Below are positions 31,900-42,900 of a DNA stretch of 64,000 nucleotides, in pieces (the first letter of the stretch is position 1; each line of letters starts with the position of its first letter). Below the pieces are notes generated by a model. It made no database searches and had not been told where the DNA came from. It was given only the letters and a program-made list of their open reading frames with translations. The position numbers and the translations under genes are program-made. The stretch spans positions 11,062,625 to 11,126,624 of the forward strand of contig CM066924.1 of NCBI GenBank assembly GCA_033964015.1. The letters run 5' to 3'. Origin of the DNA: Scolanthus callimorphus. Its lineage: Eukaryota; Cnidaria; Anthozoa; Actiniaria; Edwardsiidae.

Positions 31900-32255
31900 C
31901 TCAGAACTAATCCCATAACTCAGAACTAATCCCATAACTCAGAACTAATCTTATTACTCAGAACTATCCCATAACTCAGAACTATCCCATAACTCAAAAC
32001 TAATCCCAGAACTCAGAACAATCCCATAACTCAGAATTATCCCATAACTCAGAACTAGTCCCATAACTCAAAACTAATCCTATAACTCATAACAATCCCA
32101 TAACTCAGAACTATCCCATAACTCAGAACTATCCCATAACTCAGATTTATCCAATAACTCAGAACCGTCCCATAAGTTTATATTCCATAACCCCAAAACA
32201 CCCCATATTCCAATTCTGAAATATTCAATAACTCTGAAATATCCCATAACTCATT
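31900..32255. repeat. 18-19 bp minisatellite, about 19 copies
   Basis: The unit is CCCATAACTCAGAACTA(T/AT), spanning roughly 350 bases and decaying at both ends. There is one TAC/TAA-rich strand and no coding sense. Confidence 0.9.
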
Positions 32256-33009
32256 AATATTTGATACATACATTGAGTAAATAATTGTAATGCAAGACTA
32301 GAGTATAGTTATGAAAGTCATTAATTTTCTTTTATGTTCACTCACATTTCTGAATTCCATGAGCTGCATGTAAGGCATAACCCCCCCCCCCAAAAAAAAA
32401 AAAAAATCAGAAGTCCCTGAATAGTATACAACCAAACAATTAATAATCTATATGGAACTCATCTATGAGACTATGTGCTCAGGTGCGTGGGGTTACTAGG
32501 TTTGGAGCTGCACCCTTATTTTAAACACAACAACAAGAACACAAAAAATAATTAATGGCCCCAGGAGACTACATGAAAAGGGTAGCCAAAAAGGGTGCAA
32601 TCCCAAACCCAGCGAACCCAGAATGCTCCGTCCGAAGACAGCGCACGTGACTGATTCAAGGTGTCCCAAGAGACAACAGGAATCAAAATTGACCAGAGGA
32701 CATTAGATAACTGTTTTGATCTCTGGGTATCAATGGTGTAACATGCCTTCCTGTTTCGATTGCTAGATTTAGATTACATGTCCTAAGTTTTGCCATAGTT
32801 CTTCTGTGTTTCATATTTTTATGTTATCGTAAAGTTCAGAAACATTAGTATCATTTCTAAATGAAGAATAAAATTCAAGTTTTTTTGTTCAAATTAATTA
32901 GATTTGACTGGTGAATTTTCGAATTATTGTTAATATTGGGCAATGTTCTGGAAATAATCGTCTTATTGCATTGAAATTGTTTATCAGAGTAATCACTATA
33001 ATTTTCTAG
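32256..33009. other. Non-coding
   Basis: A C10-A14 run at 32384-32407 and a weak inverted pair around 32485-32620 (GGGTTACTAGGTTTGGAGCT against a mirrored segment). No gene. Confidence 0.5.
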
Positions 33010-34985
33010 AATATTACGCATTGAGAACATTTAATGAATATCCGTTTGGTAAAATGACAGGGTCTAAGCCAGCAGTGTTTTGCAACAGAAAAGTACCGGG
33101 AAAGAATGCACCCTTGTCTCACACCTCTGTTATAATCGAAATACTCAGATCTCATATCTTCTGTTTAATACAGCGTTCTGACTGTGAGTACATGTCGGCA
33201 ATTAAACTGAGAAATTTACCTCCAAGACCATGTTTTACTTGTTTGTACAAAAGGCCATGGAGCCACACAGAGTCAAAAGCCTCTCGGAAATCAACAAAAT
33301 AATCTTCCTTTAGGTGTATTTGTTACATATTTATCGATCTGCGTCCTTAACGAAAAGATATGATCGGATGTCCTAAAGCCTGGCATAAAACCGATTTAAG
33401 AAGGATGTAATACATTTTAAGATATGATTAAGGATTGAAGTCTGATGTTGAGAATGAAACAAAATAATTTTCCTACACAACTTGTTACACATATCCCTCT
33501 ATAATTCGAAGGATCCGACTTTTCACCAGATTTAAAATAGCAGTAATTATACCTCTAGTCGAAATATTGGGGTAAACACCAGCTTTCAAGATTACATTGA
33601 AAAGTTTATTCATACACGGGAGAAGGATTTGTTAGCCACATTTCAACATTTCATTCCGAATTCTATCAATACCAGGTGCCTTTTTGTTTTTCAGTTTTTT
33701 AAGAGCATTGGAAATTTCTGAAGAACACATTGGCTCATCAAGAACAGACTGAGCTATATCAACTGACTCAGCTTTCGTTCTCACGAAACTTTGGTGTGGT
33801 GAGTGTATCTTACGGAACGGAAGAGAACGGAAGAATGAAGTTTGCTAAAGTGTTCTAAGAGATTATTCACAGGTATTGTCTGGTAAGGGGACTTAGAATC
33901 GGTGCTCCTTAAAGACTTTATAGATGACCAAAACGCTCGAGAATCTTGTTCCTTAGCTAAATCATCAATGGTTGCATTGTAACATGCTTCTTCTGTTTCA
34001 AAGTGACTTGTAAGATGTATTAATGTTCCGAAAGTCATCTCTTAACATTAAACATTAAGTGGGTTCTTATGTTATTTATTAGAAACGCTGTTATATCGTT
34101 TTCGGAGGTAGAAACAATCATTATCAAACCAAGCTTGACATTTATGCGTTTTCTTGGAACTTTTAGATTTTTCGTAAGTCTCAGAGAATGTTTCGCAGCT
34201 CTTTCAAAAATAAGATTAAATTGAGAAACCGCATCATTGACACCTACTGAAGTAGGATCAAAGTTACTTTCTTGAAAAATCTCTATCAAATTTCTAATTT
34301 CTGGGGAAAATAAAGAGTCTGTAAAATATTAATTTGAGTCAGATCTCCAAGCGAATTGAATTGGAAGCTTGGATAGCTTTTCATTACTGCATATAGGGCA
34401 ATTTCCTGGAGGCGAAATGCAAAGGCTGCCAATTAATTGAGAATGATCTGAAAGCGGAGACGGACGTTTTAACATGAAACTGTCAAAAGAAGATAAAAAG
34501 TCATGGTCACTTATGATGTAGTCTGCAGTGCTGAATCCCTGACTGCCATTGAAAGTTATCTTGCCTAACGAATCATCTCTTATTCTTCCGTTTAAAATTC
34601 GTAAATCAAGTGCCTTGCAGAGCTCTTTATAAGAGATTTTCCAAGGCTATTAATCTGGCTATCAATCGAAATAAGGAGAAGTACTCGGTGGAATGTAACA
34701 GGCACAGTAAAAAATATCTTCAGCGTTTAATCAGCAAACATATGTCTAACTTGAACCATATATAATCATGTGTTTGCTTAACAACTGATATGTTTCTCGA
34801 AACTGACGGCTTACTGGCGATCAAAATTCCTCCTGATAATCTGCCGCATTTGTGTACGTTTAATATTTTAGGAGGGCTGTTTCTGTTTTTAATTTTTGCC
34901 TTCATTTGTTGTGGTATAAAACAAATGTCCTCTGCTTTTCCGTCGCATTTCCTCTTATATACACCACGGAATAACGCCGGGAATC
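33010..34985 (-). pseudogene. LINE with endonuclease and partial reverse transcriptase, 3'-truncated
   Basis: Read on the minus strand: an apurinic-type endonuclease (CGRLSGGILIASKP, then DYIWFKLD at 34770-34880; SDHDFLSSFDSF and PSPLSDHSQL near 34450-34520), a linker (EQDSRAFWSSIKSLRSTD; LLEHFSKLHSS at 33830-33960), then RT blocks (SGEKSDPSNYRGICVTSC near 33500, FVDFREAFDSVWLHGLLYKQ near 33250, and GVRQGCILS near 33100). It stops soon after motif B, so the YxDD box and 3' end are missing. Several stops and frameshifts are present. The right end abuts CRE composite B. Confidence 0.8.
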
Positions 34986-35093
34986 TTATATAATATATAG
35001 ATTTAGCCACTGGCTAAAAGCGGAGCTCCCGGTTACAATGACGTCATCGATGACGTCATACCGCGTGACAACGCCATCTCACCCTCCTTACCA

Positions 35094-36468
35094 GGGTGTT
35101 CGGAAGCTTGGTTGCTAGGGAAATTTGAAACAGCTCTAATCGGCGAAACTTTACAATCATGACCAATTTTGCGCCATGACATCAGTCAAAGGACAACAAT
35201 ACCAACGATGACGTCATCGGGCCACGCCCATGGTCACGTGACCGGGAGTAGAAAAAGACTAATTTGACTTCAAATAGACGTTTTTCGAATTTTGCTACAG
35301 ATATATTTTTCATGAGCATCTTCATAAGAGTTAAGTATGGATTTGCAATTTCGATTTAAAATAAGGAAATGACGAGTGCATAAAGTCGTTTTTTGGCTAT
35401 AACTTTCGCAATTTTAATCCTAAATGCTAATCCATACTTAACTTTGTGAGCAATATGCTTTTCTATCGATTTGCTTTAATTTTTTGGCGAAATATTAAGA
35501 TTCGCGTGAGAATTAGTGTTTTAAAGAAACACGAATTGATGCGCTAGGAGGCTTGGTTACCAAGGAAGTGTAAAACAAATTTATCTTTATTTTCCTCCAG
35601 AAAATAAAAAAAACAGTCAAGCAATGGAAGAGAAATACATCGTAACATTCAAACCCGAAAAAGAAAAAAAATCGAAAAAGAAAAAAGAACGCACGCAGGG
35701 TTTGAACTCAGTACCTTCTGTTTTCTAGCCCAAGACCTTACCAAACGGCCACGAAGGCTGGTCGAATGATATATCTTCAGAAATTGTATATAAACCTTCA
35801 CTCGAGAGACTGCAAGTTCGTAGGCTGAACAAAGCTACAATTTAAGCATTTTAGACTGTTTCTTTCTTCTTTAACGCCGTAGAAACAATAACGGTATGAT
35901 TTCCTAGCATGGTATGATTTTCTTCTATACAGAGTTGCTAATTACTTTTCAAAATGGTATAATTTTTGTCAAAGTAGTCAACTTTTGCGATCGCCGAACG
36001 GGCGCCGAGCGATATTTTCTCTTCACAAAAGCTACAAAAAGTAAAGAACTCCAGAAAAACTGAAATGCAATAGATACAATAATGATAGAAGATATATATT
36101 TGATGCTAGTTTGGCCATAATTTTTAGTACTTCAGCGGAATTTCGGGCAGTTTCCAGTGGCGACATTTTACAAATCCCGCGCTATAGTTTGCACTTAGAC
36201 AACAAGTCACGGCAAAACGCTCCAACAAAACTATGTTTTTCAATTCTTTTGAAAATGAAAATGAACGTTTTTTTCTACATTGAACCAAAATAATGAAATA
36301 AACTTTAGGAAAATGAAGTTACTTTAGAAAAATCATTCCTCCAGAATTAACATATTGGAAATAAAACCATCTTGTTGTTTGATTTTGAGAAAAGACTGCC
36401 GCCGAAGTCACGCAATCTACGCTAGCAACGAAACGTAACTTAGCAACCAAACTTCCGAACACCCTTAA
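35094..36468. mobile_element. 1.37-kb DNA element nested in composite B, both TIRs present
   Basis: It starts GGGTGTTCGGAAGCTTGGTT and ends AACCAAACTTCCGAACACCC, an inverted pair of ~22-25 bp. The body is non-coding and includes a 60-bp near-palindrome around 35330-35440 (GTATGGATTTGCAATTTCG mirrored by AATCCATACTTAAC). The same element, with its right end lost and a LINE inserted, is at 17564-19180. Confidence 0.8.
35691..35758 (-). other. tRNA-like segment inside the nested element
   Basis: On the minus strand GTGGCCGTTTGGTAAGG resembles a Pol III A box. About 31 bases later GAGTTCAAACCCTGC resembles a B box, and the arms between could form an anticodon stem-loop (GGGCTAGAAAACAG). The acceptor stem does not pair convincingly. 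It looks like a tRNA-derived pseudogene or SINE head. The other copy (18915-18960) has lost the A-box side. Confidence 0.3.
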
Positions 36469-37502
36469 ACAATTAACCCAAGTTTGGTTGTCTGAGAGTC
36501 ATCCCTTCCCAAAATAATACCTTTTCTCGTTTGATGACGTCATTGATGACGTCATACCACGTGACTACACCATCGCACCCCTTGTTGAACCCCCTTGCCA
36601 CGTAAGACAACTCCACCCAAAAAGTTTGGTTGTCTGAGGTTCAACCCTTCCAAAGATATATACCATTTCTCGTTTGATGACGTCATCGATGACGTCATAC
36701 CACGTGACTACACCATCGCACCCCCTTGTCACTTAGAGAACTTTACCCAAGTTTGGTTGTCTAAGGTTCATCCCTTCCAAAGATATAGACCTTTTTTCAT
36801 TTGATGACGTCATCGATGACGTCATACTATGTGACCAAGCAGTTGCACCCCCCTTGCAGCTTAGACAACTTTACCCAAGTTTGGTTGTCTGAGGTTCATG
36901 CCTTCCAAAGATATAGACCATTATTCATTTGATGACGTCATCGATGACGTCATACCACGTGATCACGCAGCTACACCCCCCTTGTCACTTAGACAACTTT
37001 ACCCAAGTTTGGTTGTCTGAGGTTCATCCCTTCCAGAGATAGACCTTTTCTCATTTGATGACGTCATCGATGACGTCATACCACGTGACCAAGCAGTTGC
37101 ACCCCCCTTGCAGCTTAGACAACTTTACCCAAGTTTGGTTGTCTGAGGTTCATGCCTTCCAAAGATATAAACCATTATTCATTTGATGACGTCATCGATG
37201 ACGTCGTACCACGTGATCACGCATCTACGCCCCCCTTGCCACTTAGACAACTTTACCCAAGTTTGGTTGTCTGAGGTTCATCCCTTCCAAAGATATAGAC
37301 TTTTATTCATTTGATGACGTCATCGATGACGTCATACCACGTGATCACGCAGTTGCACCCCCCTTACCACGAACGGACGGACGGACGCACAAACCGGAAG
37401 TCCATGACAGAATCGCTTGATGCATATACACTTTTGTTTTGTTCCTTCTCCTCCTGCATGTAGCTATGGGGCTCCGCTCGCGGGCGCCGAACTCCGCTAT
37501 AA

Positions 37503-39117
37503 TACGTGATGTTGGGGGGTCAAGGTCAAACTGTTAGCCCAGCAGCCTGGAAAAACGGCTGCACCACGGAACTTCTAAACCACGCCATTTTTTTGTATAC
37601 TTGGGGAACTGTGTTATAGGATACATTTTATTCGAAAACGATAAAGTGCACGGAAGATCTAATTCAAGCGTTTTCGTAAGCGAGAAGATCGAGTTCGCAA
37701 AGGCGCCATTTTAAGTCTTCCACAGAAACCAAAAAATAAACAATTTCTCGCAGCCGAAAGCAACAAATACTTCCAAACCTACGCGATTCTCTCACAAATA
37801 ACACAGTTATGTTCAGGCAAAAGTCGTTTTCCAAAAAGTTTAGAGTGAACAATATATCCCATTCAAAGTTTTTGAAGCGTTGCACGAGGCCCCGGCGCGC
37901 CATTTATAAATAAACAATCACTCAGTTCACAAACAACAGTTCTTTGACAGCCTATTTATTTTGAAATCTATACTAAAAACAGAGAAGTTCGAGCCGAAAA
38001 AACGAAGCTCTCAAACCCGACCGGGAGGAGGAAATGTATGAAATCTTCGAAATCTATACTAAAAACGGAGATGTTCGAGCCGAAAAAAACGAAGTTCACA
38101 AACCCGAGCGGAAGGAAATCTCTCCAGTGTGCATGTTTTTGTTGGAAAAGGTTTTACTTGAGCTAAGGTCTAATTCAAGGGATTTTCCCAAGTTTAACTG
38201 ATAAGCTTAGATTGTTTAAGCTAAGTTTTTCAATCACACACGTACTTGAACTCGAATTGACCGAGTTGTACAAGTCTTTAAGAAAGTCCAACATGATGAG
38301 CAGTGAAAGCAACTTTCCATTGAAAACAGCAAGAATCTAAAAAGTTTTACTTTACCTTTCTGGCGCTTCCTAAACCTTCCTATTCACTAGACGAGGGACT
38401 TCTCTTGATATTATTTACATCTAAAACCAATAGTTGTTGAAGTTCGAGTGGTAGAGCTCAGCCTTTTTCTTTCTTGACCGAAAATACCACCATCTCGACC
38501 GACACACGCAGACGCGCGATCTTTTCGCGCCAAAACCACAGTGAAACCAATGCCTCAACACCTTTGTTAGGAAATATTTAGGGGGTTATTGTGTGGCATT
38601 TGCCTCATTTCCATTCACAAGGAACATTGTTTTCAAAGATCTAATTTAAAACGCCTTTCCTATCGTATGCTACGGCGCAAATATTTCACACCGGTATGCC
38701 ACCTATCGATAAACTGATAACAAATACTTTAATACTTTAAAGTAAACAGGCGTAGTTACAAATTGTTTGAGCACATCTCTCTAAACGTAGCGGTATAACT
38801 GTTCATTCCACAACGGCAGACAATCCGATAATTTTCGTCATTCAAGGAAAATTTAATTCGTGAATTTTTCACGGTTACTTACTAGTAACGTTATAAAGTG
38901 TTCAAAATGTAATGCGGACCACAAACCACGGAAAATCATTGGACATTTGTTAAATAACAGGAGCTGTTCAAAAAGTTAGTCAGATTGTTCGTTATTCTAG
39001 TACACCGGAGAGTTTTGGGCGGATACCGCTATCCTTGCCGCAAACACTTTCTTTTTCTTCCGCAGTCTTAGGCGGACGAAACCTTGATTGCGCCATGTTC
39101 AAGGTGAAATGGCGATT
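37503..39117. other. No gene recognised
   Basis: It contains one ~79-bp tandem duplication at 37968-38112 (AAATCTATACTAAAAAC, GTTCGAGCCGAAAAAA) and otherwise unplaced sequence. A 79-codon minus frame at 37664-37903 has no support. Confidence 0.45.
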
Positions 39118-39280
39118 CAATAGGCCCGGTTCGAATTACGCTCCAATGCTCACAAGACAAAAGCTTCAAATCGAGGCTTTCTCCAAGTTCTAATACATTT
39201 ACAGTAATTTCAGAAGAAAGCCTCGACTTGAGGTTATTGTTTGTAGGCATTGGAGCGTAATTCGAACATGGCCTATTAGC
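39118..39280. mobile_element. Foldback MITE, ~60-bp arms
   Basis: TAGGCC at the left, then GTTCGAATTACGCTCCAATG and GAGGCTTTC, is mirrored on the right to GGCCTA. TA sits on both edges, which fits a TA target duplication. Confidence 0.8.
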
Positions 39281-39448
39281 ATATACAAGGTTGTACAATC
39301 TAGCAATTGATTAGATGGCATGTTCTTTGCCTGAACAAAAGGGCTGATGTAATCAGCTAATTTGGCGTCTTTGGGCTTATGTAATCACGTTTTTGTTTTT
39401 TAACATTCTAAGCGTGATTGCATAACATGATATAAACTGTGTATTTTA

Positions 39449-39557
39449 TTTGTGTTTCATTGGGATTACAAACAACTCGAAAACAATAAAACACTCGCGG
39501 CTACGCCGCTCGTGTTTCAATGGCTTTCTCGTTGTTTGCAAACCCAATGAAACACTT
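39449..39557. mobile_element. Foldback MITE
   Basis: GTGTTTCATTGGGATTACAA followed by ACAACTCGAAAACAATAAAA is mirrored by GTTTGCAAACCCAATGAAAC. The central CGGCTACGCCG is itself a small palindrome. Confidence 0.7.
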
Positions 39558-40145
39558 GGACTCGTTTTCGAAATATTACGTAAAACAGTTTATCCGTGAC
39601 TCTTTTGATTTACTGTGGCCGGGAATGAACGCAAATGCAGATTTCTAATTATTTCAAAACAGAACAACAACAAAAAAGAACAACCTGAAACTACGTATAG
39701 TGATTTAGCTGTATTTATTTCCTGTAATTAATTCTAGTGTGTGTATTGTAAAGTTTCTACCTGAGACGCTAAAGAAATAAACAGCAAGGAAGTTATTTTA
39801 CATTATAATGGTCTTTATTGTCGAGGAACACCCACCCTCTTTTTAATGAATGTATCACCCCCCACCCCTTTTTGGATTTAATAAATTATCGCGCGGGACA
39901 AGAAACAAACGCTTAGCCGTTGTTTGTTTCACCCAGTGTTATTAATATGTACCTATCTTCCGTTTTTAATACGCTTTTTCGTTTTCTAGTTGAGTATTTA
40001 TTTATTTATTTCTCGCGAAATAACTGAATTAAGTGAGTCTGATATAAGTAAATGCCTTTATTTCCTAATCCTTTTTTTATCAATATATATGTATAGACCA
40101 CCCGTTAGTGTGAGAACAATATTTACAAAAATTAATCTCGAAAGA
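39558..40145. other. Non-coding
   Basis: It has CACCC-rich stretches (39826-39865) related to those at 40860-40985, and a small inverted pair AACAAACGCTTAGCCGTTGTTTGTTT-like at 39905-39932. No gene. Confidence 0.4.
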
Positions 40146-40700
40146 AAAATGTTCTTTTTTCTTTAACCGTCCAAGTCATCATCCCACTTGCAGAAGACTG
40201 CATCCGCTTGCGTGTCAGTAAACTTCAGTCTGCGTCTAACTTTCTTAGTTGGGGTTGTTCTTCTTTCTCGTGTCTTTTCAAGCTAAGCCTTAGCGGGCAT
40301 GGGGCTCCTGGTGGCGCTGGAGGTCTTACTGCCGCTCTCGGAGGATTATCAGAAATTTCGTCTATTTCTTCGAAGGCTGGCAGGATTTCGGGAGCTTCTT
40401 TGTTTGCTACCACTCTAGGGGGAGGGCTCTGATTTTCCTCGCCCACGAAACTTTCAAGTGCAGTGACCACTTCCCATAGTTCTTGGATGTTCCTTTTTAA
40501 ATCCCTGAGTTCTTTCGTATTGAGACACATCCCACTAGGCATTGGCTTGCACTTGCCGTTGATCATCAGGAATGTTCGAAGGTGAAACTTCACCTGCCCG
40601 TGAAAAAGGCAAACCGACGCATACAAATTTCTGTCTCCTAGGCGGTAGATTACTTTACCGTTATCTCTCGTAACTTTTCCATGGCGTAAAGCTTCAGATT
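40146..40700 (-). pseudogene. PC4/SUB1-like single-stranded DNA-binding domain protein with frameshift
   Basis: The minus-strand frame from about 40700 reads DNGKVIYRLGDRNLYASV, LFHGQVKFHLRTFLMINGKC, KPMPSGMCLNTKELRDLKRN, IQELWEVVTALE. Spacing and residues follow the PC4 (SUB1) fold: a beta strand with a YxSV-like block, a V-x-IR-like strand, a G-x-x-KP turn, a G-x-x-LN strand and a closing helix. An acidic and proline-rich tail follows. Near 40240 the open frame ends, but a different frame continues as RRRLKFTDTQADAVFCKW to a stop at 40167, suggesting a one- or two-base shift. No ATG lies before the domain, so an upstream exon or a broken start is likely. It could be a host paralogue or a transposon-borne gene. 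Confidence 0.5.
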
Positions 40701-40799
40701 ATTTCTTAACAGATTGACCGCGTTGAGTTTGTTTGAGAGAAAGATGAATAACGATTTGAAAATCTCGGCAAACTTATAGAAGCTAGTGTGAATAATTTA

Positions 40800-40990
40800 C
40801 CTGACGCACACCCCGCTTTTTGAATGAATTTATTACCTCACACGGGCTTTAGTGCTCGAATATAATGTCTCCCACCCCTTTTGACTGCATCTCCCATCCC
40901 TTTTGTATCGAATATAATATGTCACACCCCTTTTCCCATCCCTTTTTTCATGGCATATATTATCTCCCACCCCTTGATGATTACAAAACA
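40800..40990. repeat. CCCACCCCTTTT-rich irregular repeat
   Basis: Four to five degenerate units of TCCCACCCCTTTT separated by GAATATAATATG-like spacers. It resembles the G-rich array at 3180 on the opposite strand. Confidence 0.5.
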
Positions 40991-41189
40991 TCATGACGTC
41001 ATTGTTTGGACCAACCATTGTTGGTTGTCATGGTGACCCCTCGACCAATCAGAAGCATTCCCTCAGTAAGTTACTCAGTAAACCAGGGGGTTCAGTCATC
41101 GCTGCTATACTACTGAGCACCCGAAAAACAATGGATCAATTTGAAAACAAAAGAAAACGGTGCGCAAAGGCTTCCGGTTGGTAATGGGC

Positions 41190-41700
41190 CTTTAAATGAA
41201 ACAAGATATTTCCCTCTTCTTTTCAGATGTAATCTTTCCATTGTTTGACCACATGAATTTGAACTTTAGTTTCTTTCTTGCCTCGTTTACTAGCCCATAT
41301 AGCTTTTTTCTTTTAGGAGTAAGTGATTCTGATATATAAATGGTGTTCCCGACTAGAACATCCTTGACATGGTCATTGGCTTTGAGGTTTTTGCCAGGGA
41401 GAGTCTTCCGTTTCTGGTAGTATTCATTCCGTACATTTCTCCTGGTAAACTTGACGATAATCTTCGGCAAAGAGTCTTCCTCATTGTAATTCGGTATTGG
41501 ATGCGCCATAGAGATGCCTTCCGGATCCATTTCGACCCCCATAACTTTCCAATACTCTCGACTTTATCCTCGCTGGTATATTCATCGTTTGGCTTCACTC
41601 CAGAGATTTCTAAGTAGTCCCTTCGGAGGTATTTTGCAATCTCGAAAACTTCGTTCATTGCCTCTGAAGCTATTTTCTTGTAATATTTAAAAGCCGACTA
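41190..41700 (-). pseudogene. L1-type ORF1, RNA-binding C-terminal half
   Basis: Minus-strand peptides include ASEAMNEVFEIAKYLRRDYL, EDKVESIGKLWG, LPKIIVKFTRRNVRNEYYQK, IYISESLTPKRKKLYGL and KKLKFKFMWSNNGKIT. This order matches the RRM and C-terminal domains of L1/Tx1 ORF1 proteins, which coat the element RNA. The frame shifts once near 41500. No ORF2 follows downstream. Confidence 0.7.
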
Positions 41701-42655
41701 TGAGGACTTGACGGGATTTCAAAGTCCGCGCAATTAGTTCCAGTCCGAGGCGAAGCCGAGGACTGGAACTAATTGCGTGGGCTTTGAAATCCCGTCAGGT
41801 CCGAATAGGAGGCTTTTGAATTACTTCAAATACTCAATAATTATTCATGACCTAATTAGCCAACACAGAGGGAAAACGTTCAATGTTGAAACATCTCCAT
41901 TTATTTATTTTTTAATTCCTTGGTCATTTGAAATACTCAGCCTGTGACAATAATCTTCAGTCACCAACCCCTCTGTACCCTACCCAAACAGGATTTATCA
42001 ATATAATCATATTTTTTTTTACTTGTGAAACTTGAATTACGTCACTAGTCATGCGCACAAATGAAAAGGTCAAGATTGTTTCCACAAAGCCTGTCCCATA
42101 TGAAAGTTGGCGGCGCACATGCATATTGTCTGGAACAAGATCTTTCTATTATCTACATTTCCGAGAGAGGAGACCTGTGTCTTCTCACGGAACGTTTCTA
42201 CAGTCTGCCTTTGTACGGCGTAAACTGAATAGTACAAAAAAAATCGACGGGGAGAGGACCTTGAAATTATGAACTTGGATTGCGTCACTAGTCATGCGCA
42301 GAAGTGAAAAGATCAAGAGTGTTTCCATAAAGCCTGTCCCACATGGAGGTTGGTGGCGTACAAGCATATAGTCTCCAACCAAAATTCTTTGTATTGACTT
42401 CTCCGAGAGAGGAGACTTTTGTCTTCTCACGGAGTGGTTCCTACGGTCTGCCTTTGCACTGCGCAAAGACTGACTAGTAGAAAAACTTTTCGAGGGTGAG
42501 GACCTTGAAATTATGAATATTCATAGTTCAAAGGTCCTTGGACCTTGAAAAGTTTTCAAGTCCCACTTGCAGTATCTTCCTGGGATTTCAAGGTACTGCA
42601 CGTGGTACAAAATGAGAGCTCTGGTTGGCTGATTAGGTCATGAATAATTAATGAG
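41700..42655. mobile_element. Compound inverted-repeat element splitting L1 ORF1
   Basis: The left part has a tight hairpin (41692-41816; GGGATTTCAAAG and GCAATTAGTTCCAGTCC mirrored). CAATAATTATTCATGACCTA followed by ATTAGCCAAC at 41838-41866 is mirrored at 42622-42650. Inside, two ~215-bp direct copies (42035-42270 and 42275-42510) share TTGCGTCACTAGTCATGCGC-type blocks and TTCCGAGAGAGGAGAC. No transposase. Confidence 0.6.
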
Positions 42656-42900
42656 TATTTGAAGTTCGTTTCAACATCATCCTGAAGAGCTTTCGTAGTT
42701 TTAAATAGGGCACTGATCTTCTCCTTGAAATCTTTTGACTGCTCAAGTAGTTGGTCATACTTCGCTGAGAGGGATTCGAACGAAGTAGTAAGTTGTTCGA
42801 ATCTGGCATGGATGGGGGCCAACTCGCTCCTCAAGATTTCCTTGAGTTTTTCCATCAAATCCGTGCTTTCGGTTGCCCTAGTACAACTTACAAACACAAG
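42656..42900 (-). pseudogene. L1-type ORF1, N-terminal coiled coil
   Basis: The minus-strand frame reads MEKLKEILRSELAPIHARFE, QLTTSFESLSAKYDQLLEQS and FKTTKALQDDVETNFK, a heptad-rich coiled coil like the trimerisation domain of L1 ORF1. It continues in sense with 41190-41700 once the intervening inverted-repeat element is ignored. Confidence 0.65.

Larger units (their letters stand above)
34991..37502. mobile_element. CRE-satellite composite element B
   Basis: The left terminus is TATAGATTTAGCCACTGGCT followed by AAAAGCGGAGCTCCC. The right terminus is CTATGGGGCTCCGCTCGCGG, ending near CTCCGCTATAAT. Seven monomers of 126-128 bp begin at 36533, 36677, 36803, 36931, 37057, 37185 and 37313. All but the first have the exact pair TGACGTCATCGATGACGTCA or a one-base variant, then CATACCACGTGA. 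A short ACGG run lies at 37373. A TIR element (35094-36468) splits the first monomer from the rest. Confidence 0.8.

Noticed and set aside
31900..32255. Possible CRISPR-like spaced repeat
   Set aside because: Units are directly adjacent with no unique spacers and decay gradually. This is a minisatellite in an animal genome.
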